Source: UBA6109 sp964506465
GTDB lineage: Bacteria > Desulfobacterota > Syntrophia > Syntrophales > UBA6109
Direction of reading: 5' to 3'
DNA length: 39,063 nucleotides
NCBI GenBank assembly: GCA_964506465.1
Contig: CAZDLM010000024.1
Location: forward strand, 1-39,063
Below are positions 16,897-24,717 of the stretch, piece after piece. Each line of letters starts with the position of its first letter. The first letter of the stretch is position 1. Under the pieces are notes generated by a model. That model saw only the letters and a program-made list of their open reading frames with translations, did not search any database and was not told the DNA's origin. The position numbers and the translations under genes were made by a program.

Positions 16897-17343
16897 ATGC
16901 GCGTGCGGGTTTCGGCAGTCTTCGAGCAGGATCGTGAGGTTCTCTGCATGAAGTACATCTATGGGGGCAAGGAGGTGTTCTCTCTCCCCGGAGGCGGCGT
17001 CGACAAAGACACTCCTCTGCAGGAGGCCATTATCAGCGAATGGAGGAATGAACTCGGCGTCCGACTCGAAATCGGCAACGTCATCATGATCGGAGAGGCC
17101 CCGGCCAAGAAGAACCATCCGCAGACTCTGCACATCGTCTTCGAAGCCGTGGAGGTTCATGGCACTCCGAAAATCAGAAGTGAGCACACGAAATCGATCG
17201 ATATTGCCTGGGTGCCGATCGACAAGCTCAAGACGACCCCACTCTACCCCGACATCGGGAAGAAACTTCACGAGCGCCTGACCGGCGGGCAGACGGGGTC
17301 GATCGAATTCATCGGCAATTGCATGGAGAGGGGTTTCTGGTAG
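16897..17343 (+). CDS. Nudix-family hydrolase with a degenerate Nudix box
   Basis: A 148-residue Nudix-fold protein, which would hydrolyse a nucleoside diphosphate linked to another group. The loop-helix-loop is SLPGGGVDKDTPLQEAIISE then WRNELGV. Compared with the consensus GX5EX7REUXEEXGU, the first Glu is Thr, the Arg is Ser and one metal-binding Glu is Asn, while two glutamates remain (SEWRNELGV). Activity may be weakened or the ligand unusual. Later IAWVPIDKLKTTPLYPDI is the common C-terminal strand and helix of the family. AAAGGA lies 9 bases before the ATG. It stands alone between divergent and co-directional neighbours, with a promoter of its own. Confidence 0.8.
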   Translation: MRVRVSAVFEQDREVLCMKYIYGGKEVFSLPGGGVDKDTPLQEAIISEWRNELGVRLEIGNVIMIGEAPAKKNHPQTLHIVFEAVEVHGTPKIRSEHTKSIDIAWVPIDKLKTTPLYPDIGKKLHERLTGGQTGSIEFIGNCMERGFW

Positions 17344-17399
17344 GAAACAGGCCCTTTCCTGCCTGGAGCGCGGCCTTTTAACGAAGGGCTTTAAAGTTC

Positions 17400-17428
17400 T
17401 TGACAAAATCCTTTCTGCGGCGTAGAAA
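17400..17428 (+). promoter_or_regulatory. Strong sigma-70 promoter for the DEAD-box helicase leader
   Basis: A perfect TTGACA (17400-17405), a 17-base spacer and TAGAAA (17423-17428) predict a start near 17435, giving a leader of about 110 bases before the helicase ATG. The -10 region also lies in a small inverted repeat, CCTTTCT/AGAAAGG (17410-17430), followed by six Ts (17436-17441), which could instead end transcription of the Nudix gene. Confidence 0.55.
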
Positions 17429-17461
17429 GGAACAGTTTTTTGATCAGGTTTTGGTCCGCGT

Positions 17462-17497
17462 CCCCAGAGCCAGTGAAAGGCATCTGGGGATTTTTTT
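17462..17497 (+). terminator. Intrinsic terminator inside the helicase leader (attenuator-like)
   Basis: The arms CCCCAGA (17462-17468) and TCTGGGG (17483-17489) are extended by inner GCC/GGC pairing and followed by A and seven Ts (17491-17497). It lies between the predicted promoter and the helicase start (17546), so read-through or antitermination would be needed for expression from that promoter. Confidence 0.75.
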
Positions 17498-17545
17498 AAG
17501 GAACGAATGGTCAAACTCCCAAATAAGAAAGGAACATTGTAATTC

Positions 17546-18865
17546 ATGGGTTTCAAAGCGTTTCATCTACACCCCGATATCGAAAGCGGTATCGAAGCCA
17601 TGGGCTATACCGAGCCCACACCGATCCAAAAAGAGTGCATTCCCGTTGTTCTGCAGAATCATGATGTCATGGGACTGGCCCAGACCGGAACGGGCAAGAC
17701 AGCGGCTTTCGTCCTCCCGATTTTGCAGAGACTGAAGAGCGGCCCGCGCAAATGCATCCGCGCGCTCATCATCGCCCCCACGCGTGAGCTGGCCGAACAG
17801 ATCCACGAGCACACGATGCAGCTCGGCCGCCGGGCGAAGATCAAGAGTCTCACCGTTTACGGAGGGGTCGGGAAGAACCCTCAAATCACGAAGCTCCGCA
17901 GCGGCGCCGAAATCGTCGTGGCCTGTCCGGGCCGTCTGCTCGATTTGATGAATCAGGGCGAGATCGATTTGTCCCGTGTGGAGGTGCTGGTCCTGGATGA
18001 AGCGGACCGCATGTTCGACATGGGATTTCTGCCGGACGTACGCAAGATTGTCCGCAAGCTGCCGACCAGGAGGCAGACGCTTCTCTTTTCCGCCACCATG
18101 CCCGAAGACATCCGGCAACTGGCGCAGGAGGTCCTCCAGAATCCGCTGACGATCCGGATCGACGATACCGTTCCGCTCGCCACCGTTTCGCATGCCCTTT
18201 ACCCGGTCGAACCGCATCGGAAGACGGCTCTGCTGATGAAGCTTCTGGACCGCACGGACACGGAATCGGTGCTCGTTTTCACGCGCACCAAACACCGCGC
18301 GACCAGGCTCGCGCAGCAGATACAGAAGGCCGGATACCCGGCTGCATCCCTGCAGGGCGATCTGCCGCAGAACAAAAGGCAGGCGGCGCTCAACGGTTTC
18401 CGCGACGGGAAGTACAGGATCCTGGTGGCCACGGACATCGCGGCCCGCGGGATCGACGTATCCGGCATATCGCACGTCATCAACTATGACATGCCGGACA
18501 CCGCCGACGCTTATACGCATCGTATCGGACGCACGGGGCGTGCCGCGAAGACCGGCGACGCCTTCACGTTTGTCACGCGCGAAGACAGGGCCTTCGTCTG
18601 GACCATCGAGAAGGCGCTGGGCGAAGCCATCGAGAGGCGCACGCTGGAGGACTTCGATTATACGACGCCTCCTCCGGCGGGGAGCGGCTTTGACCGTCTG
18701 AGAAAGACTGGGGGAGGCGCGGCCCTGCATCGAACGGTGGATTCCATGCCGGCGATGGCGGCTGCCGCGAGCCCATGGGGCGGATCGCGCGACTTTTCAC
18801 GGAAAGCGACGAAGATATTCAGTTCTTCGAACCTGCGCTCCCGGCGTTCGCGCGGCGGCCGATAG
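17546..18865 (+). CDS. DEAD-box RNA helicase (RhlE-like)
   Basis: A 439-residue ATP-dependent RNA helicase that remodels RNA duplexes, often in ribosome assembly or RNA decay and frequently induced by cold. All core motifs are present in order: GYTEPTPIQ (Q motif), AQTGTGKT (I), PTREL (Ia), CPGR (Ib), VLDEADRMFDMGF (II, DEAD), SAT (III), VFTRTK (IV), ATDIAARGID (V) and HRIGRTGR (VI). A basic, low-complexity tail of about 60 residues, ending RSRRSRGGR, follows and probably binds RNA. The arrangement resembles the RhlE subgroup. AAAGGA lies about 11 bases before the ATG. Expression is likely controlled by the promoter-terminator leader described separately. Confidence 0.93.
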   Translation: MGFKAFHLHPDIESGIEAMGYTEPTPIQKECIPVVLQNHDVMGLAQTGTGKTAAFVLPILQRLKSGPRKCIRALIIAPTRELAEQIHEHTMQLGRRAKIKSLTVYGGVGKNPQITKLRSGAEIVVACPGRLLDLMNQGEIDLSRVEVLVLDEADRMFDMGFLPDVRKIVRKLPTRRQTLLFSATMPEDIRQLAQEVLQNPLTIRIDDTVPLATVSHALYPVEPHRKTALLMKLLDRTDTESVLVFTRTKHRATRLAQQIQKAGYPAASLQGDLPQNKRQAALNGFRDGKYRILVATDIAARGIDVSGISHVINYDMPDTADAYTHRIGRTGRAAKTGDAFTFVTREDRAFVWTIEKALGEAIERRTLEDFDYTTPPPAGSGFDRLRKTGGGAALHRTVDSMPAMAAAASPWGGSRDFSRKATKIFSSSNLRSRRSRGGR

Positions 18866-18900
18866 ACTTCTCCCGCGGGGACTCCCTGCCGGAAAAACAA

Positions 18901-18932
18901 AAACCCCGGATCTCGGAAGAGAACGGGGTTTT
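18901..18932. terminator. Bidirectional terminator between helicase and acetyltransferase genes
   Basis: AAACCCCG (18901-18908) pairs with CGGGGTTT (18924-18931), and an inner TCTC-GGAA-GAGA stem caps it with a GGAA tetraloop. T-rich sequence follows on the plus strand and A-rich sequence precedes it, so it can end transcription of both convergent genes. Confidence 0.8.
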
Positions 18933-18951
18933 CTTCATGCTGGAAGGGGTA

Positions 18952-19446
18952 TCACGGGAGCTGCAACTCGAAGCGCTGTTCGTGGACTTCTTTGCCCCAT
19001 TGGGTCCCGGGGCGCTGTTCGACGAGCTGGAAGCCGGTTTTCTCGTAGAGGCGCCTCGCGGAGAAAAGCCCTTCGAAGGTCCAGAGGTAGACCTTCCTGT
19101 AACCGCTCGATCGGCAAAAATCCACCGCGTTTGACAGAAGGGCGCTGCCGACGCCCCGCCCATGTAGGTCTTCGGACACGATGAACCAGCGCAAGTGGGC
19201 GCCGTCGGTGTCGGCACGGAGACCGTCGATCGCGATCGAACCCTCCACGCGTCCGGTTCGTGAAGCCGTCCAGAATCCGTCCCGCTTTTCGTCATAGCGG
19301 GACAGGAATCCCGCAAGCATCTTTGCGACCTTGGCCTCGAAGAAGACGCCGAAACCCCAACGGCGGGCATAATAATCCCCATGCATCTGGACGACCCGCC
19401 CTATCGCGCCCGGGGTGTAGCTCCTGGATATCTCGATATCCGTCAT
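18952..19446 (-). CDS. GNAT-family N-acetyltransferase
   Basis: A 164-residue acetyltransferase using acetyl-CoA. Motif A, the CoA pyrophosphate loop, is DLHGRGVGSALLSNAV, preceded by the strand DGAHLRWFIV, and motif B is at YLWTFEGLFSARRLYEKTGF. The N-terminal part (GRVVQMHGDYYARRWGFG) matches the acetyltransferase half of the MarR-GNAT proteins, but no helix-turn-helix domain is attached here. The substrate is unknown. Start ATG 19446 has GAGGAA 8 bases before, and the gene begins 10 bases after the nitroreductase stop, so both are in one operon. Confidence 0.85.
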   Translation of the reverse strand: MTDIEISRSYTPGAIGRVVQMHGDYYARRWGFGVFFEAKVAKMLAGFLSRYDEKRDGFWTASRTGRVEGSIAIDGLRADTDGAHLRWFIVSEDLHGRGVGSALLSNAVDFCRSSGYRKVYLWTFEGLFSARRLYEKTGFQLVEQRPGTQWGKEVHEQRFELQLP

Positions 19447-19456
19447 GCAGCGTTCC

Positions 19457-20020
19457 TCAGATAATTTTCGCAATATCCGGGGCGTGCCTTTCCGAAGCTC
19501 CCGGGACGTCGGCAGGATAGCCGAGAACGATCGGCGCGACGATTCGGAAGTTCTTCGGCATGCCGATTTCCTTGAGAATCTTGGAATCACGGATATGGGC
19601 GCCCAAAGCGATCCAGCACGTTCCGAGTCCCCGCGAAACGGCGGAGAACATGAAATAAGCCGCGGTCAGGGCGCAATCGACTTCAAGAGAATGTATGCCC
19701 ATGGGGCCGGTGATGAGGACGAGGCAAGGGGCATTGTAAAAAACGTTGAATCTCTCGTCCTTCAATGCCGCTTCATATTTCTTCAACGGCGAATCCGGGT
19801 GCCCGGAAATATCGGCCAGAAGGCTTTTCTTGCTGTCATCGGAGAGTCTCTTCATCACGCCCCGATCCCGAATGATGATGAAACGGCAGGGTTGTCCGTT
19901 GCCGGCCGTGGGGGCGAGGCAGGTGTCCTGAAGAATTTCCCGCACAACCGGCAGGGGCACTTCCTCAGTTCGGAAATCCCGGATCGAACGCCTATTCTTC
20001 AAGAGTTCCTGAAAATCCAT
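19457..20020 (-). CDS. Nitroreductase-family FMN oxidoreductase
   Basis: A 187-residue flavoprotein of the nitroreductase fold. RRSIRDFRTEEV near the N-terminus binds the FMN phosphate, and APTAGNGQPCRFIII, LGTCWIALG and VLGYPADVPG are the typical FMN and dimer segments. Family members reduce nitro compounds, quinones or enones with NAD(P)H; the natural substrate cannot be read from the sequence. The ATG at 20020 follows AAGGAGGAGG. It lies 11 bases after the OmpR-type regulator stop and directly before the GNAT gene. Confidence 0.9.
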   Translation of the reverse strand: MDFQELLKNRRSIRDFRTEEVPLPVVREILQDTCLAPTAGNGQPCRFIIIRDRGVMKRLSDDSKKSLLADISGHPDSPLKKYEAALKDERFNVFYNAPCLVLITGPMGIHSLEVDCALTAAYFMFSAVSRGLGTCWIALGAHIRDSKILKEIGMPKNFRIVAPIVLGYPADVPGASERHAPDIAKII

Positions 20021-20031
20021 TTTCCTCCTCC

Positions 20032-20748
20032 TTATTCATGATCGAAGACGTAGCCGATGGTGCGGATGCTTTTGAAATAAACCGGCTTCTGCGGGTCGTC
20101 CTCGAAATATTTCCGCAGGCGCACGACGAAATTGTCCACCGTTCGCGTTGTCGTTTCCCCCGTGTACCCCCAGCCGGCCTCCAACAGCAGTTTCCGCGAG
20201 AGGGGTTTCCCCCGGTTGGCGATGAAAAGCCGCAGCAACTTGCCTTCCTGATCTGTGAGCGTGATTTCTCCCGCCCTGCACCAGGCCGTCATGGTGCCGA
20301 AATCGATCCGATTGCCTCCGAAAGCATACGTATTCGGGAGGATCTCCTTCCCGCCTTCCCCGCTGGCCCAGGAGACCCGCGTCAGCAGCCTCTCCACGCG
20401 GAGCAGGAATTCCTCAAGATTGAAGGGCTTGGCCATGTAATCGTCCGTTCCAAGCAGAAAACCCTTTATTCTGTCGTCCGGAGCGCCTTTTGCGGAAAGA
20501 ACCAGGATGGGGAGCCGCTCGTCCTTCAGGCGGATGTTCTGCAGGACTGCAAATCCGTCGATCCGGGGAAGCATGATGTCCAGAACGATGAGATCCGGCC
20601 GCCACTCCTTCCATTTCTGCAGACCGGCAACGCCGTCCGGAGCTACAGCCACCTCGTATCCCTGAAGCGAGAGGTTCAGTTTCAGGCCTTCGGCGATGTG
20701 TCCGTCATCTTCGATGATCAAGATCCGTTGCCTGTCCGTCGCCTTCAT
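20032..20748 (-). CDS. OmpR/PhoB-family response regulator
   Basis: A 238-residue DNA-binding response regulator. The receiver has IIEDD (residues 11-15), phospho-acceptor Asp57 in VLDIMLPRIDG, the LSAK switch residue and the MAKPF Lys. The C-terminal winged helix contains ITLTDQEGKLLRLFIANRGK, then TRTVDNFVVRLRKYFEDDP and the GYVF wing. It should bind direct repeats as a dimer. It overlaps the upstream kinase gene by 4 bases (ATGA). The 11-bp-spaced repeat before the kinase gene is a candidate target, either for autoregulation or for the divergent radical SAM gene. Confidence 0.92.
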   Translation of the reverse strand: MKATDRQRILIIEDDGHIAEGLKLNLSLQGYEVAVAPDGVAGLQKWKEWRPDLIVLDIMLPRIDGFAVLQNIRLKDERLPILVLSAKGAPDDRIKGFLLGTDDYMAKPFNLEEFLLRVERLLTRVSWASGEGGKEILPNTYAFGGNRIDFGTMTAWCRAGEITLTDQEGKLLRLFIANRGKPLSRKLLLEAGWGYTGETTTRTVDNFVVRLRKYFEDDPQKPVYFKSIRTIGYVFDHE

Positions 20749-21731
20749 GGCCGGTTTCCTCCCTGCTGAATCGGCTGGATCAGGAGAGGCAGCTTCAGGG
20801 TGAGGGTCGAGCCCTGGCCGGGCCCGCCGCTTTCTGCTGAGATCTCCCCTTTGTGCATCCGCGCGATGTGTCTCACCAGGTAGAGACCGAGGCCGCTTCC
20901 CCTGGCCGTCATGTCGTCGGCCCGGCCGGCCTGGTAGAATTTCCGGAAGATCTTCTTGAGTTCCCCCTTCTCCATGCCGATCCCGTTGTCCTCAAAACGG
21001 ATGTTCAGCTTTCGTTTCTGCCGCTCGAAATGGATATCGATTCTCGGCCTCTCGGCCGCGTTGTATTTGATCGCGTTGGTCAAAAGGTTCATCAGCAGCA
21101 TCTCAAACAGCGGCACGTTGATGGAACAGGAGAAGGCCCCGCCCGAGGGGTTGTGGATCTGGACGTCGCAATTCCGGAAGAGATGGGCATTGGTCCGGAG
21201 AAACTGTTGCGTAATCGATACCGGATCCGCCGTCTCAAATTCCTCGCCGTAACTCTTGCTCTCGATGCGCGCCAGATCGAGGATGCGGCCGATGTGGGCC
21301 GACAGGCGCTCCACGTCCTGGATCATGTAGCCCAAGTACTTGAGCTGGTCCTCCCGGGGGAGATCGTATTTTGCGAAGGTTTCCAGGTAAAGCTTCAGGG
21401 ATGTCACGGGCGTTTTCAATTCGTGGGTGAAATTATTGATGAAATTGTTCTGCAGTCGATAGAAGCGCAGGGTCTTCTGATTGTAAACGAAGATGATGAA
21501 GAGACCGACGAGAATGATCCCGACAAGGATTGACAGGACCAGGATGACCACCCAGGTCCGCGCCTCGAAGAACTGATGCGCATCGAGGTTGTATTTGCGC
21601 ACGACCTCGTGAAGACCGGCGCTGACCTCCACGTACCAGTAGATGTAGAGGACGAGCGAAGCCGCCAGGGCCAGGATTGAAAAGACGAAAACCGTGATCG
21701 GGTGAAAGTACCACTTCAGTTGATCGATCAT
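20745..21731 (-). CDS. Sensor histidine kinase, two transmembrane helices
   Basis: A 328-residue kinase with helices at about 12-32 and 60-82 and only a short extracytoplasmic loop, so it may sense a signal in the membrane or through a partner. The HisKA motif NNFTHELKTPVTSLKLY carries phosphorylated His103. ATPase motifs follow: NLLTNAIKYN, DNGIGM, FRKFYQ and GSGLGLYLVRHIA. It lacks the PAS or HAMP domain common in PhoR/ResE relatives. AAAGG precedes the ATG and the direct repeat TTGTAAAAC lies immediately upstream. It is co-transcribed and translationally coupled with the OmpR-type regulator. Confidence 0.92.
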   Translation of the reverse strand: MIDQLKWYFHPITVFVFSILALAASLVLYIYWYVEVSAGLHEVVRKYNLDAHQFFEARTWVVILVLSILVGIILVGLFIIFVYNQKTLRFYRLQNNFINNFTHELKTPVTSLKLYLETFAKYDLPREDQLKYLGYMIQDVERLSAHIGRILDLARIESKSYGEEFETADPVSITQQFLRTNAHLFRNCDVQIHNPSGGAFSCSINVPLFEMLLMNLLTNAIKYNAAERPRIDIHFERQKRKLNIRFEDNGIGMEKGELKKIFRKFYQAGRADDMTARGSGLGLYLVRHIARMHKGEISAESGGPGQGSTLTLKLPLLIQPIQQGGNRP

Positions 21732-21741
21732 GGGCTACCTT

Positions 21742-21761
21742 TTGTAAAACTATTGTAAAAC
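21742..21761. promoter_or_regulatory. 11-bp direct repeat, candidate OmpR/PhoB-type binding site
   Basis: TTGTAAAAC occurs exactly twice (21742-21750 and 21753-21761) with an 11-bp period, in the divergent gap between the kinase and radical SAM genes. Tandem sites with a 10-11-bp period are the usual recognition pattern of PhoB/OmpR-family regulators, and such a regulator is encoded in the adjacent operon. Confidence 0.5.
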
Positions 21762-21853
21762 CGCGAAGATCGCTTTCTTTTTCCCCTTCTTTACTCTATG
21801 GAAGTTTACCATACTTCACGGGAAAAAATATCGGAAAAAAGACGGGAGAAACG

Positions 21854-23605
21854 ATGACGGCAACGCAGATGCGCCACCCCCTGGGAACCAAGGCAAGAAT
21901 TCTTCTTTCCAGCGTGTTCGGGCCCTATGCCCGTGACGACGAATACGGCAGCCGCGCCGTAAACCCTATGGAGCTCTACCACAACCAGGTAACGCGCGTT
22001 CAGGGCGGATTTTCCCTGCGCATGTTTCATCGCTCTTTCGGACTGATGATGATTCAAGACAATCTCGATGCGCCCTGCACACTTCTTGACTTTCCGTCCC
22101 TCGATCGCTTCACGGAGGAGATCCAAAACGGGTCCTACGACGTCGTCGGAATCAGCGCCATCGTTCCCAATGTCGGCAAGGTGAAGGTCATGTGCGAACT
22201 AGTCCGGCAGCACCTGCCGGAGGCGACGATCGTGATCGGCGGGCATATCGCCAACCTGGAAGAACTCCCGAAGATGATCGATGCCGACCACATCGTGAAG
22301 GGGGACGGCATCCGCTGGTTCCGAAAATATCTCGGCCAGGACGACAAGGCTCCCGTGCGCCATCCGATGTCCTACTCCGGGTTTGACACCCGCACGCTGG
22401 GTTTCACGCTCTGGGAGAAGCCGAAGAACACCGCCGCCATCCTGATCCCGTCCGTCGGCTGTCCGGTCGGCTGCAATTTCTGCTCCACATCCGCCCTATT
22501 CGGAGGCAAGGGGCATTTCATTAATTTCTATGAAACCGGCGACGAACTCTTCTCCGTCATGCGCCAGTTGGAGAAGAAACTCGGCGTCCACTCCTTTTTC
22601 GTTCTGGACGAAAACTTCCTCCTCCATAAGAAGAGGTCCCTGCGACTGCTCGAATTGATGAAGGAACACGACAAGAGTTGGAGCCTTTACGTCTTCAGTT
22701 CCGCCCGGGTCCTGCAATCCTACAGCATCGAGCAACTGGTCGGGCTGGGGATCTCGTTCGTCTGGATGGGGCTGGAGAGCGAGGTGAACGGCTACCGAAA
22801 ACTCAACGGCGTCGATACGCGCGCACTGGTAAGGACCCTGCAAGCCAACGGGATACGCGTTCTCGGGTCAACGATCATCGGCCTGGAAGACCATACGCCG
22901 GAGACCGTCGAGAAGATCATCGATCATGCCGTCGGTCACGACACGGACTTTCACCAGTTCATGCTGTACACGCCGATCCCCGGCACCCCGCTTTACGAAC
23001 ACCACCGGCAGGAAGGCGACCTTCTTTCACCCGCGGAATTTCCCTATGCCGATGCGCACGGCCAGTACCGGTTCAACTACCGTCACCGTCATATCCCGCC
23101 CGGACAGGAAGAGCACCTGCTTGCCGAGGCCTTCCGCCGTGATTTCGACGTCAACGGCCCCAGTATTTTCCGGCTCATGCGAACGCATCTCAACGGATGG
23201 AAGGCATTTCAGAATCACCCGGACCGCAGAATACGGGACCGTTTCCGGCGCGAGGCGAGGCCGTTGCGGACGGGTTACGCCGCCGCTGCATGGGCCATGA
23301 AGAAGTGGTACCGAGGTCATGAAGCGCTGGCAAAGAAGATGGATGATTTCCTGAATGACATCTACAGCCAGTTCGGCTGGACGACGAGACTGGTCGCTCC
23401 CCTCCTCGGCAGATTCCTTTATGGCACGCTGAGAAAGGAAGAAAAGCGTTTGGCGGAAGGCTGGACCTTCGAGCCTCGAATCTTCTATGAAAAGAATGCC
23501 GCCGCGCTTGCCCTGGGAAAGACGGGGAAATCCGGCAGCAAGGCCGCGATCCCGGAAATCCAATGGGTTACCTGCGTGCCGGCGCCGGTTCCGGAAAAAT
23601 CATAG
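21854..23605 (+). CDS. Radical SAM protein with a cobalamin-binding-like N-terminal domain
   Basis: A 583-residue radical SAM enzyme. Residues about 85-160 form a Rossmann-like domain (YDVVGISAIVPNVGKV, then ATIVIGGHIANLEELPKM) as in B12-dependent radical SAM proteins, although the DxHxxG cobalamin motif is not seen. The [4Fe-4S]/SAM motif is CPVGCNFC (Cys203, Cys207, Cys210), and later TIIGLEDHTPE and FMLYTPIPGTPL are common in this class. A long C-terminal tail of about 130 residues has no recognisable domain. Relatives modify lipids (hopanoid methylases), tetrapyrroles or other metabolites; the substrate is unknown. GGGAG lies 6 bases before the ATG. Confidence 0.85.
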   Translation: MTATQMRHPLGTKARILLSSVFGPYARDDEYGSRAVNPMELYHNQVTRVQGGFSLRMFHRSFGLMMIQDNLDAPCTLLDFPSLDRFTEEIQNGSYDVVGISAIVPNVGKVKVMCELVRQHLPEATIVIGGHIANLEELPKMIDADHIVKGDGIRWFRKYLGQDDKAPVRHPMSYSGFDTRTLGFTLWEKPKNTAAILIPSVGCPVGCNFCSTSALFGGKGHFINFYETGDELFSVMRQLEKKLGVHSFFVLDENFLLHKKRSLRLLELMKEHDKSWSLYVFSSARVLQSYSIEQLVGLGISFVWMGLESEVNGYRKLNGVDTRALVRTLQANGIRVLGSTIIGLEDHTPETVEKIIDHAVGHDTDFHQFMLYTPIPGTPLYEHHRQEGDLLSPAEFPYADAHGQYRFNYRHRHIPPGQEEHLLAEAFRRDFDVNGPSIFRLMRTHLNGWKAFQNHPDRRIRDRFRREARPLRTGYAAAAWAMKKWYRGHEALAKKMDDFLNDIYSQFGWTTRLVAPLLGRFLYGTLRKEEKRLAEGWTFEPRIFYEKNAAALALGKTGKSGSKAAIPEIQWVTCVPAPVPEKS

Positions 23606-23808
23606 CGATCGCCGCCGTTCCGCACCTTCGCCGGACGGTTATTTCGGGAACCGCCGGCTGTGCGCCCGCCCTGCCGGCGCAAAAGCGTCGTGTCTGCCGC
23701 CGCAGGAACGAAAATGCGCCGCATTCCCGCCTCATCATTGGCCGCGGCAGTTCATTAATACTTAACAATTACAAACTGCTAATCGTTTATTCCGTCGGAA
23801 TTTCCGTC

Positions 23809-23824
23809 TGGCATGCCTCTTGAT
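23809..23824 (+). promoter_or_regulatory. Weak sigma-54-like element before the porin-like gene
   Basis: TGGCATGCCTCTTGAT has the -24 GG and a 10-base spacing to the -12 position, but the -12 dinucleotide is GA rather than GC. The predicted start would be about 26 bases before the gene's ATG at 23860. The rest of the 254-base gap shows an AT-rich stretch (23750-23800) and no other clear signal. Confidence 0.25.
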
Positions 23825-23859
23825 CTATCTGCCTCATACAACTTGAAGTGAGGTGGGAT

Positions 23860-24699
23860 ATGAAAAAGACCATACCGGCACTTTTCGCGGTAGTCTCATT
23901 GATGGCAACGGTCTGGACGCCGGGCGCCTTCGGTGAGGAAGGAAGACCGACGGCGGATTTTTCCGTCAGCGCCCTCTCCGCATACATCTGGCGCGGACAG
24001 GAGCTTTCGAAGAACAGCATCGTCATTCAGCCCTCGGCGACGGTGTCCTATCGGGGATTTTCCGCCAATGTCTGGGGAAATCTGGACACCAAACCCTACA
24101 GGGCCGCGGGTGACCAGAATTCCGCCAACTGGACGGAAACGGACTTTACCCTGTCCTACGCACGCTCCATCGGCAAGGGTAATGCGTCCGTGGGTTACAT
24201 CTTTTACGGGTTGAATGCGCCCGTCCAGGGAGCGGCCGATCCCCCTGATTCTCAGGAGATCTTCGCCTCGATCGGCCTCGATGTGCTGCTCAAGCCGACC
24301 CTGACCCTCTACAAGGAAATCGACCACTACCGGCAGTGGTATGCCCTTCTGGGGATTTCCCATACCTTTGAATTCCATGAGACCTTTTCGCTGAAACTCT
24401 CGGCGTCGGCGAGCTATCTGAAGAGTGAATACGCAGGTCCGAACGACACGCTGAACATCGGTTATCCGAAATATACTGATACCGGCCTGCCGACAGCGGA
24501 CCAGTATGACAACTTCCACGACGGCGTCATCTCCGCGGCACTGCCGATTTCCATTGCAAAGTACGTCACGGTGACTCCTTCTGTCGCGTACGTTTTTCCC
24601 CTTTCCGGGGATGCGAAAAACGAGATGAAGGGACGGAGCAAGAACTTGAGCGACAGCAGCTTTCTCTATGGGGGCGTTACACTGGGAATTGCCTTCTAG
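23860..24699 (+). CDS. Outer-membrane beta-barrel (porin-like, TorF-type) protein
   Basis: A 279-residue exported protein with a Sec signal ending AFG before EEGRPTADFS. The mature chain alternates short amphipathic strands (FSVSALSAYIWRGQELS, VSYRGFSANVWGNLD, FTLSYARSIGKGNASVGYIF) and ends in Phe (GGVTLGIAF), the outer-membrane assembly signal. The YIWRGQELS opening resembles small TorF-type putative porins of unknown function. It probably forms a barrel of about 10-12 strands; the transported solute is unknown. GAGG precedes the ATG at 23860. It is not obviously in an operon with the radical SAM gene. Confidence 0.75.
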   Translation: MKKTIPALFAVVSLMATVWTPGAFGEEGRPTADFSVSALSAYIWRGQELSKNSIVIQPSATVSYRGFSANVWGNLDTKPYRAAGDQNSANWTETDFTLSYARSIGKGNASVGYIFYGLNAPVQGAADPPDSQEIFASIGLDVLLKPTLTLYKEIDHYRQWYALLGISHTFEFHETFSLKLSASASYLKSEYAGPNDTLNIGYPKYTDTGLPTADQYDNFHDGVISAALPISIAKYVTVTPSVAYVFPLSGDAKNEMKGRSKNLSDSSFLYGGVTLGIAF

Positions 24700-24717
24700 G
24701 CCTGCTCATCGGGCTGA

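Noticed and set aside
23809..23824. Treating the porin-like gene as sigma-54 dependent
   Set aside because: The -12 box has GA instead of GC, one of the least tolerated changes; I left it as a low-confidence element only.
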